A DNA stretch of 64,000 nucleotides from Pristionchus mayeri (taxonomy: Eukaryota; Nematoda; Chromadorea; Rhabditida; Neodiplogasteridae): assembly GCA_036245805.1 (NCBI GenBank), contig BTRK01000006.1:21112365-21176364 (forward strand). The letters run 5' to 3'. This document shows, piece after piece, positions 48,783 through 59,215 of the stretch; positions within the stretch are counted from its first letter, which is position 1, and every line of letters starts with the position of its first letter. Under the pieces are notes generated by a model. The model was not told where the DNA came from, made no database searches, and saw nothing but the letters and a program-made list of their open reading frames with translations. Made by a program: the position numbers and the translations under genes.

Positions 48783-51700
48783 ATGACGTCGAAAGCCAGC
48801 CTGCAGGGAGCAGGAAGTGGAGAAGCAGCCAATGCAGCCTCCAATGGACAACCAACAGAGAATGAGGTACACTTTCCCTTGGTTTACTCCCTGCGCCTCA
48901 AGAGGCAATTTTCTTGTAGTTCGTGATTTGCTCTCTAGTGGCTCACTTGAATCATTGCGATTAAGTGGAACTGCTAGCAACCTTGCGTGTGTTAAGAGAA
49001 CCTGACGGGATTAAATTTCGGAAAACTCAGTCAGAGATTATATTTCAACCAGGAAGGGAAAACATGCATGTTGTATCGCGTTAGTTCCCTCGAGTGTGGT
49101 GGTAAATGGCTGTTTTGACATGCGCATCTCTCGATGTGGGAATTCCCAGCCAATCAGCTGATCCATAAATCTCGCCTCTCAGCATATGATCAATACTTGC
49201 ATAGATCGCGGAGTTGCTCATTGCAGTAACTGGCTAATTATTATAGCTCACAATATCTAAATCAAGCCCAAAAGCAGGCGCCGTCTCGCTCGCAGCCTCC
49301 GTACACGATGCACGGAGTGCTGCACTTCATCCAGCACGAGTGGAGTAGATACGAGATGGAGAGGAGCAAGTGGGAGATGGAGAGGGCGGAGCTGCAGGTG
49401 AAGAGGGAATTGGTCATCCTTTTGTCTGCAGTGTTTATGGGGTTACTAAAAATATGGAGAGCAGAAGATAGAGTTGTAGGCTAGGAATGTGCTAGGCTAT
49501 TATATTGGGGTGTCCGGAAAGTTCGTATAATGCTTCGGAAAAAAGTCAGTTCGCGATCAAATGCAGTGATTGCGCAATGTGTTTGTCAACAATGTATTGC
49601 ATCATTCTGACGTTGAGTAGTGAGAGGATTTAATCAGTCTCCTAGTTGCTACATTGATTCTTGTGATGGACTCCCATCTCTACCTCCGAGCAGTTTTACT
49701 TCATTACTACCGTCTTGGCCGATCCGTGAAGGAGGCCCACTCTGCCCTGGCCCAGTCGGAAGGAGCTGACGCCCCCTCCATACCCTTCTGCTATAAGTGG
49801 TTCTCCCGCTTCAAGAAAGGGGAGTTTGGTCTCGATGATCAACCCCGCTCTGGACGCCCTCCCTCCCTCGATCAGCCTCTTGTTCTCCGCACACTGAAGC
49901 GCAAGCCCATGGCCAGTGTGCGTGAGTAGAAGAAGGATACTGGTACTCCCAGATCAACGGTGTCCGATATCCTCCATCGATCTGGGAAGAAGCCGAATCT
50001 CCCACAAGTGATTCCCCATGACCTCTCCCCCGAACAGCTGAAAAATCGTGTTCAAGTCTGTCGGGAATTACTCCATCGTAGATCTAATCTTCGATGGGTC
50101 AATTCCATCATCGCTACAGATGAGAAGTGGATCACGTACGATAACCCTGTGAGGAGACTGCAATGGGTGGATGCAGATGAGAAGCCCACGCCAGTCCCGA
50201 AGAAGGAAGAGCACGGAAAGAAGGAACTCCTCTGCTTCTTCTTCTCAGTGCTCGGTCCCATCTACTGGGAGATCCTCGCCCCTGGCACCAGCATCAATGC
50301 CGACCTCTTCTCTGAACAACTGGAAGATGTCGCGATCAGAGTCCCTCCCAGACTCCTGAACCAGGGCAAAATTCTTCTTCTGATGGACAATGCTCGCCCA
50401 CATCGAGCGAAGATGACCCAGAAGAAAATGGACGAGCTGAAGATCGAGAGGATTCCCCATCCACCATATTCCCCGGAACTCTCCCCATGCGACTACCACT
50501 GCTTCCGCTCTCTCTCTGACTTCTGCAAAGGAAAGAAGTTCAAGAATCGAGATGAAGTTGTGAGGGCTTTCGTGAACTGGGCGGTCTCGAAGAAACCCGC
50601 ATTCTGGAAGAGAGGAATCGAGACCCTGCCCAATCGCTGGAGGGAGGTAGTGAGAAAGAAGAGGGCATACATTGGTCACTGAGAATTGTAAAGCATTGAA
50701 TAAAAAATAAAAACAAAAAATTATACGAACTTTCCGGACACCCCAATAATTTATTGTATTTTTGCTGATTGTAGCAGTTTTTAGTATGATTACGTACAGT
50801 GGGAGAATGTGAGCCTGACTATCTACTTACACAAAATCTCTCACAAAGCTTTTAGATAGAGAGAAAAATCATGAATCTTTTTTTGTTTCTGTTTCGGTCA
50901 AGGTATATTGAGTAAATATTGGTGTATCCTCGTTCACTTCTCTCGTAATCTTTCCCTCCTTGCAGGCCCGCATCAGTTTCCTGCAGGGCGAGCGACGTGG
51001 ACAAGAGAATCTGAAGGCAGACCTCGTGAGGAGAATCAAAATGCTCGAGTACTGCCTCAAGCAGGAGAGGTGCGTCTCTTCCATTAATTGTAAACATTTC
51101 GATGCTGTTAATTCCAAGTTATATTGAATCATATTTGTGCTTTTTTACTTTTAAAATGGAATAATAATCTTAGTACATCAGTCTCCTAGATCGTTCTTAA
51201 AAAAACGTGAATTTATCATCCCATTCACCTTCGGTTATTTCAGAAACAAAAACTACCGCCTGACGCACAACGGAGAAGAGCCGCCGTCTTACGAGGAGGA
51301 GAAGGAGGAGGGCGCTCCCGGTTTGTTTATTTAATGATTAACTATGTTGTTCTATTATTCACGTTTTCCCATTCCGAATGTAAGATGCGAACATATCTTA
51401 CTAAACGGTCATATTTTGATGATTCGATTAACAAGCGGTGACTAAAACGGTACCAATTAAAATCAGTATATACGCGACTGATGTACGGCCGCTTACTTAT
51501 TAACTTGATTTTTTATACGTTGAGTTGAATCACTTTAACAAAATATAATTAGCTATTATTTATTTTTAAAATAAGTAAATGCTCGCAGATCCGAACGCGC
51601 CCCTCGACGTGGACGCCTACCCACTGGAGTCAGCGAATGCGATTGGATGGAAGCAGGGAAGGGAACTGCTGAGGAAGTATCTAGAGGTGAACGATTGCAT

Positions 51701-54700
51701 TCATTGCCCCCAATGCATCCATTGTTGATGACACCCACTTCCCTATTTATATCCGGACTGGAGATGTTGCTTCTGTTGAAACAACTAATTGATTCATTCA
51801 AGGATAAAGCAGTATAATTATATTATCTACTTATTTAATCATTTCAGGAAATCGGGTACTCGGAGACGATTCTGGACGTGCGCGCCTTCCGATTCAAGAA
51901 CCTCCTCGGCACGATTCCTCCCGGTGAGCAGATGGGAAGGGGATGGGCAAGAGTTCCCTTGCAGTTATTGTAATAAAAGTATAATCTAGGCAAGGACAGT
52001 CCATATTCTTGGGCATGTTTAAGTGAGTGATATCCCATTTTCGAATTGTATTCATCAGAGCAATATCTGGATTCGATCCTGTCAGGTGAAGGAACGAAAA
52101 TACCCCCTCTCGTTTACTTGAAGGGACTCATGAATAATACGATACTAGGCAGTTTTTGGTTACTGAGATTTCTAGCCGGGCGCTATTGCGAGTATGTTAT
52201 TTCCGTCAAAAAGAACTCGCTGTTGCAAGGGCCCAGTTGAAGGGGTTTTGTGATTTATTCTTTCTCTTCTCTTGAACATCTGATTCGAGAGACAGAGAGG
52301 AATTGGAAAGAGAGTACTAGAAGACGAGAGAGAGAAGATGCACTAGATCATCCTGGGTACTAATGTGAATGGGGCAGAGGGGAGGAGTAAGGAGAGGAGG
52401 GATGGATTAGATGGATGGGAAAGAGGAGGAAGGGAGCGCTCAGGCATATTAGGTGCATCCTCTCAGGAGGGATGGAATGACGACGAATTACAGAGAACCA
52501 ATTCAAAATTGATGTTTTTCACCATTCGTGTACAGAATACATTTACGATACAATAGTAAAAAAATACCCATTTGTATCTCACGTAACAGAAAATTGTGCA
52601 TGTCAATAATAATTAATGTTAATGATGTCCATTTTTCGAAGGTCAATGGCCAGTGAACGGGAACAAGGAGGACGTGCTGGCAGCTTTGGCGGGCAAGTAC
52701 AAACTGCCAGGAACAGGAGGAGCAGCGGGAGGGAGAGTAGGCAGGTGAGAGGGAGAGAGAGAACATCCACAGGAAGTCATTCAGAGGGACTGGGGAAATT
52801 GGTGTATCGAGTGCACGAATCGAACGGAATGAAACCTTTTGTGTCCGTGCTGGCAGGGGTCCTCTCAATCCACCGATCCATTGTTGGAAAAATAATGAAG
52901 TGAGCATTGCAGTGATTCGTCGTCCGATCACGGGGGAGAGATGGACGGAGAGTTGAAGGAGGTCTTCGACGAGTTCAACTTCCTCGAGAAGAAGGTCACA
53001 CAAACTTGCCTTTTTTATGCATTTTGTTGTCAGAAAAAAAATGCCTTCAGAAATGTTGAAACATGATATTTACGCGTTTATGCATTCTCTTCATCTCATT
53101 GACTCTTCCCCTTGCAGGAATCGTCAGTTCCTAAGGAAGACTGGCACGTGAGTGCATCGATGCTCGACCAGCTGAAGGCACAGTACAAGTACGAGTCACA
53201 CTTTTTTAAAAATATTTTTTTAGATATAATTAGGATTCTAAATTATGTGTGCTAGACTACGAGCTTGTTTGAAATAAGCGCTAATGAAATATTGCTGGTA
53301 TATCGAAGTGAATGATGAATCTATCACCCCATTCTCGTTGCAGGAATGAGAAGCAGGCGAAGCGGCAATCCTCCGGGTCGATGTCGAGAGAGGACAGCGA
53401 GCAGGGAGATCTCCTTCCGAGAGCCGCGAAGAAGGGTACGGTAGGATACGATAAAGGAGTATCGATTATGCCCAGAATTTCAGTGTGTGTGAACAATGAT
53501 TGATAGTTGCCCTTAGGGCTTGTGCGCTACTGTAGCTCACAGTGTGCAGATCCCTTGGATTGTCGAACTAACCATGTTCCCTGTGCATGCGAAGTTATTG
53601 TAATATTAGAGACCTTGCATTATTGTTTATACAATAATGCACCCCATTCTAACCATTGCAGCCTAGAAAACACCCACTAACCGATTGCCATTAAAACATC
53701 GCTAAATTGTTTATTATTTGTTGCCTGATTGAGCAGCTGGTCTCGAGACCCCCTCCCCCATTCCAGCTCGAGACAATGAGATGGATGTGGATGGAGAGGA
53801 GACTGTCGATGGAATCGAAGACACCATCGAGCGAAAAGGCAAGGAGAAAGGTCAAAGATCAAAAATCACAGACTACTAACGCTTCCTCCCTTTTCCACTG
53901 ATGCTTTTCAGTTTCTGAGAGAGTCGAGGAGTCCCTCTGCTTGCATTGAAAAGATTCCCTAGAAACTGTAAACCCCCTTTGTAGCTCATATCCTGATATT
54001 TGATTATATCGGCGTTGCTCATGCATGTCCTCTATGCTTGTCTGTATGCAATCGCTTCTCAAGCGTTTCCTTCCGTCCGATTTAGGATACCTTCCTGGAT
54101 GTTTTCCGTTTTCAGAGCAAATCATACGAAATTTTAGCGGACGACTACCTGTCGCTGATTGGAGCCAGCGGTGGTGCGGGCATGAAGAGCAGACGTACGG
54201 GCGAGCATACGGTAGGTTACGAAGGGAAGAGCCGTATCACTCTGATCACATGCCTATTGCAGAGCAGCGAGCCGTTCCCTCCACAGGACATCAACGACGC
54301 CCTCGGTTTGCCCCCCGACGAGAGCGCCGTCAACATCAAGGATGTTGACGAGGACCAGGTGAGGGCAGAGGGGTGATCTTTTTCTCTGCAACGGGAGGAG
54401 ATCTTTCCATGGCGCTCGTTCTCCTGCAAAAACTGTCACTATCCCTTTACAGGACGACGACGTCTCCTCAGCCCCTCAGTGGGCGACTCGTGCTGTTCTC
54501 CGATCGCATCTCGACTGCGTCCGAGTCATGCAGTTCCATCCCGTCGAACCCGTCCTCTTCACTGCTGGTACGGTAGTTGGGCTGGGTCACATTTCGTCCG
54601 AGTGCTGCTGGGAAATGCGATGGGTATGATGAAAACGGCAGATTTTTTGGATGATACAGTAACAGATTCGTGCTTGGCAGGTGAGGATGGCACGACGAAG

Positions 54701-57700
54701 CTGTGGAACTTGGAGGCGAAGCCGTTGAATGCGAAGGATGCAGAGAAGGCTGCAAAGAGTAAGCGAGTTTGATATCGTGCATACTACAATAAGTTGCTTA
54801 CAACAATTAGTCAATTCTCTTGTATCATAACGCATAAGTAATTATTCGTCTTATAAGTTGCTTACAACAATTAGTCAATTCTCTTGTATCATAACGCATA
54901 AGTAATTATTCGTCTTTCGTTGCGCCACCGAGCGTAGATAAAATATATATAATTGATAAACAAGGACGTTTTAAGATAATATTGAATCTTTGAAATAGCC
55001 GATTGATTTAAAAAATGAAACGATAAAAAAAGTTGTTTCGGAAGTATGTAAGTATTTACCCACAACAATAAAACAACAGAGTCAAGAAGCGAGAATAATA
55101 AAATTGTTCATAATTAAGAACGATGGGTTTTCATTGCTGTGCATTGCAGATGCGTCTAATCCGTCGGAACTCGAGCCGATCTACACGTTCCGCGGCCATG
55201 CCGGACCTGTCCTCTCCATGGATATCTCTCCCACGGGTACGGTCGTTTGGGTGTGGTTGGTATACAGTAGAATATGTAGATGAAAGAAGCTCAATTTTAT
55301 ACGAGTTATGCTTTGGAACACTTGGGACAATTTTTCTTCACTCTTGATTCTTGTTACACTCTCTGCATACATCTGCAGATGAAGGGAGAGCAATGATGGA
55401 AGACCTGAGCGTGTTCACTAATATACTTCTCTCATTTAGGCGATCGTCTCTTCACGGGTGGTCTGGATGGTACAGTGTGTTGCTGGGCAGTTCCCTCCAC
55501 TGCCTGCGACCCCTACGACGTGTACGGTGAGTGAGGGGAGAGAAGGGAGAAAGTAAACCAGGTCTATCGAGATAATGTATTTATCGCTAAAATAAAATCA
55601 TGGTTAAAAAGGGAAAATATTGGCGCTTGGTGGAAAAGGAACCAGGCTGATTTACTGGTTTACTGTTCCAATGTGAACATGCATCAAATTCTAAAATTCG
55701 AGTATACCTTACGAGTTGAGGGTTCAAAATGAGGCTTTTGTTGCAGACCCGAAGGTGCTTCGTGAGCGTCTCACTGGTCACGGGGACGCAGTGTGGGCAG
55801 TGGCCTTCCACTCCTCCGATAATCGTCTCGTGTCTGCCTCCGCCGATGGAACCATCAAGCTGTGGGAACCCGGTGAGTGAGGGGAGGCGAAGGAGACGAA
55901 GCGTATTCGGACGTTTGCATTACTTTTTCACTAGCACTTTTTATTAAAATAAAAGCCTGGCTCACATGATTATAGTGCAAGGTTTCCTCATGAAAGCGCA
56001 ATCTACTTTTAATTCAATAATCTTTTTCTCTCAGGGAACTTCGGCGAGCCCCTCCTCCGCACCTTCTCCCCTCCCTCTCATGATGCAGTCCCCACCAGCG
56101 TCGACTTCTCCTCCACCGAACCGCAGCACCTGCTGGCGGCGTACACGGGACAGAAGGTGAGAGACAGATTGAAATGGTCTCTCTTTGTTTACACTCACCC
56201 TGATGGGATTGAGTAAAAGGTAAAGGTACATCCCGTCTTCGAGACTGGGCTCGCGGGAGAACACTGCTAGGCCAGTGTTAATATGGGCTGATTCAGTCTG
56301 GAGTGCCCACCTTTTCGCCAGACCTATTTACCTGCGTGATCTAGTCACGACTACCAATTCCCCGTCCCCAATGGGTGGGCGCCTTGGTGGGGCGGAGACG
56401 GTGTCACGGCCGGGAATCGAGCCCGGGTGGGATGGAATGGGAGGGTGCGCCATAGACCACTACACCACTTCGTCTCTCTTGAGTAGTAAAATAATGAATT
56501 TATTGCTTCAGAGAAATAGAAATGATGGTCACATATTCCTTTGGCTTTTTGTTGTCACTATTTTTAAAAGATATATGTTTCCTTAATCAGGCGATGATCA
56601 TCGACATCGAGACTGGTGCCGTCGTCCTCAATTTCGACTTCGGAGAGGGTAAATCTCTAAATTAAAATTTATCCTTTTTTTACCGCGCACATTTAATTTT
56701 GATCACTGGCGAACTCTTGATTCAGAAAAAATTGTTTACTCATGAACGGTGCTATCCGAAAGTACGTTTTACATTGGATGAAAAAAACCTTTTCACGAGT
56801 TTGGTGTAATAACTATACAAAGTCACTTGTATCATTGTAGATGCATCATCGGGTGCGCGTATCACGAAGATCCTCTCCCACCCCACGATGCCCATCACTA
56901 TCACGGGCGGAGACGACAGGAAGATCCGATACTTCGACAATGCCAATGGTGAGGGAAGAGAAGCGAGAATACACCGTACAGAGGAATATTATTTTTTATG
57001 AAAATGAAAAGAATAGGGAAATGTGAATATATCTGCATATATTTATCTCAGTTATTCTTAATCGTAGGTGTTTTTGGGGTGAAATGAATAGTCTAGGATG
57101 AGTAGTCTGGCCGTACAATGCGAGTTTTCCGTCTCTCTCCCTGTCTATCGGGGACTAGAGTGAGTGCCCCCTCCCCCTGCAGGTTCTCAACTGCACTGTG
57201 CCGTGGCGCACGTGGAGGGAATCTCCTCTCTGGCCATCGACTCCAATGGCCTCTACCTCCTCTCCGGCTCCCACGACGGAAGTCTGCGGCTATGGAACAT
57301 GGAGAAGCGCGTCTGCCTCAAGGTACCGTAGTTTGTGAAACTATTTGGGGTTACGCTGAATCCTTCTGTGCATAATAATTGAACGGAATTTCGATGGCGT
57401 TGGTAGAGCAGACATCAACATTTCTCTTCGTTCCAGGAGATTCCTGCGCACCGTAAGAAGCACGACTCTGCCGTGAACACGGTAGCCATGCATCCCTCCC
57501 GACCACTCATCGGATCAGGAGGAGCAGACGCCCTCGCTAAGGTACGGTAGGTGGAGGGAGTACTGTAGGTAAATCTATAATGAGATAATTTGTTCGCTAG
57601 TGTTTCGGGAGAAGAGTAATAGGTGACGAGTAATTGAATGAATCGATAAAATATGAGTCAGATACCGTAACCGTAGTTATCGTATATCTTGCAGGTGTAC

Positions 57701-57736
57701 ACGACGGAGTCGCGACACTGGAGTGGGGCTCAATAG
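48783..57736 (+). CDS. cash-1: Striatin orthologue (STRIPAK scaffold, PP2A B''' subunit)
   Basis: Scaffold of the STRIPAK phosphatase/kinase complex. The start at 48783 follows an acceptor-like gatccag by seven bases. The N-terminus matches striatin closely: YTMHGVLHFIQHEWSRYEME (caveolin-binding/coiled-coil region), then ARISFLQGERRGQENLK, RRIKMLEYCLKQER, PPSYEEEKEE and GRELLRKYLEEIGYSETILD. The middle (FDEFNFLEKK; MLDQLKAQYK) is acidic. The WD40 propeller starts at RAVLRSHLDCVRVMQFHPVE, continues with IYTFRGHAGPVLSMD, LTGHGDAVWAVAFHS and TKILSHPTMPITITGGDD, and ends GGADALAKVYTTESRHWSGA. Exons include 48783-48866, 49278-49397, 50966-51069, 51244-51320, 51589-51686, 51848-51923, 52642-52744, 52913-52994, 53118-53188 and 53344-53435, then the WD exons to 57736. 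The junctions around 53850-54130 are ambiguous. The symbol is by orthology to C. elegans cash-1. Confidence 0.95.
49505..50746 (+). mobile_element. Mariner transposon, nearly intact
   Basis: The 1242-bp element has terminal inverted repeats ttggggtgtccggaaagttc at the left and the exact complement at the right (gaactttccggacaccccaa). TA flanks both ends (49503-49504, 50747-50748). It encodes one transposase frame. It sits in the striatin intron between exons 49278-49397 and 50966-51069, in the same orientation as the host gene. The perfect ends indicate a recent insertion. Confidence 0.97.
49654..50682 (+). pseudogene. Mariner transposase with one internal stop
   Basis: Cut-and-paste DDE transposase of about 342 codons. 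The N-terminal HTH region contains LHYYRLGRSVKEAHSALAQ, YKWFSRFKKGEFGLDDQPRS and GRPPS. The mariner linker motif is VIPHDLSPEQL. Catalytic aspartates lie in IATDEKW, LLLMDNARPH and SPCDYHCF, with 34 residues between the second and third (DD34D). A TAG at 49927-49929 interrupts the frame near codon 92. Everything downstream stays in the same frame without other stops up to TGA at 50680-50682. It is a barely decayed copy that could not make full-length protein without readthrough. Confidence 0.95.
54789..54916. repeat. Exact 64-bp tandem duplication in striatin intron
   Basis: The unit 54789-54852 (starting ataagttgcttacaacaa) is repeated exactly at 54853-54916. It is intronic, between WD-repeat exons. 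Perfect identity implies either a recent event or an assembly artefact. Confidence 0.95.
56219..56478 (-). mobile_element. tRNA-derived SINE with target-site duplication
   Basis: Read on the reverse strand, the head at 56478-56395 has box A (GTGTAGTGGTCTATGGCG) and box B (GGCTCGATTCCC). A body of about 170 bases follows, ending in a tail of ACCTTTACC. The flanks share ttgagta (56209-56215 and 56479-56485), a plausible target duplication. It lies in a striatin intron, antisense to the gene, and shares the head piece cgaagtggtgta with the sequence near 42449. Confidence 0.75.
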
Positions 57737-59215
57737 GAGAGAGAAGAACGGCCCTCCTTCTAGCCCCGCCCTCCTTCTAGCTAGCCATCTTTTTGATATA
57801 ATATGTAAACAGTTCTTCATAGTGCCTTTGTAGTCATTCGTCCCTCTCAGATGTCTTCCTCTGCACAATTATTCAATTATTCATTCTTGGTCTACCGTAG
57901 TAATCAGAATCAATTTATTTGAGCTTCTCCGATTCCAATTGAAATATCTACTGTAATGAGATGGTAGCCAGTGTGGCTCTTGAGCCAGCCCCCTTTCCAT
58001 CGCCCCTTTTTAGCCAGCGAGTAACTTCCCTTTGTTAGAATACACTCTATTTCCTCCTTTCCTCCTTCTCTCCTCAAACCATGCATAACCTTATCCACTT
58101 CCAGTTGTCCTCAACCATCGTGATCACTTTCATCCTTTGTTTCTCTCATCCCGGTAGATCACTTCTTCCCTCTTCCCCACAGTGCTACTCTACCGTAATA
58201 CTCTACCAGTAGCCCCTCCATACTATCTCCTCCTTGTCCAGTTTGATAGTTTAACTGTAGTCTCATGAATTTGAACTCAGCTTACCTTTATCCCAAATGT
58301 CTCAATAGCGGCTCATGATTGATTGATTTATTGACCCCCGTTTGATCCCCTTTCTATATCGGTAACTCGATATTGATCGCCCATTTTGCGTGCTAACTTA
58401 TTCGAAGGGCATCGTTTGAGAAGTGGTCAGTCACTATCTTTGTTTCCTAATAGTAGTGTACTGCTGACTTCATGCACTCCCTTCCCCATTTACCCCTCTT
58501 CTCCCCTCTCCTCAATCAGCCTCCGTTTTATGCTAGTTGTACGAGTTTCGAGACTGATAGTGCAGCCTGCCCCCTTCATAACATGTAGTTTTGCATTGAT
58601 TCTTGTGAACGCCCCATGATGTGAAGATGCGAAGCCTTTAGCAGGCAGCTCCCCAATCCTCCCCGTCTTCATTTCTTCTTCCCTCAATTTGTAACATACA
58701 CTCGTTCTTACGCCTCTCCCACTGACTAGACTATCGATTGATTGAGAGGCTCCCCTATTCGATCGGTTTATACTAGTGTTAGGTTTGAGTCCTATCCCTC
58801 TGATGTGTGTATGTTCACTCCTCCTAAATATGTGTTCAAAGTAAATAATTTACCCGTTTTAGTGGGCGATCCACCATTTTTATGAATTGTATCGAGCGTA
58901 TCTTTGATAAATAGTCACCGATGATGTTCGTCAATGTAAGGAAAACAATGAAATCATCCGTAAAGTCGGGAGAAACTACCTGAACAACAGCAAGGGTGGT
59001 AGATCTTGCCGCGATTTCTAGCATACGATACATCCAGCAAATAGCGGCCCTTATTGCAAACTGACTGGATACTAAACTAGCCACATTGAGACGTGGATTG
59101 TGATTAAGCACCCGTTTTGTGGACCGGATTCTTTATTAGGCTATCGATTCCCCCTGCTTTATCCATTTATCGTTGTATCTCATCAATTATCGATTTCTCC
59201 CCTTGAGGCGCGTGA
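57737..59215. other. Intergenic interval between striatin and SCYL1 genes
   Basis: 1.48 kb of pyrimidine-rich, exon-free sequence on the + strand. It holds the striatin 3' end and presumably the SCYL1 promoter. The gap is longer than expected for a typical nematode operon. Confidence 0.5.

Noticed and set aside
52365..52556. Possible extra striatin exon
   Set aside because: Purine-rich intronic sequence without paired splice sites. The neighbouring exons (ending 51923 and starting 52642) join in phase without it.
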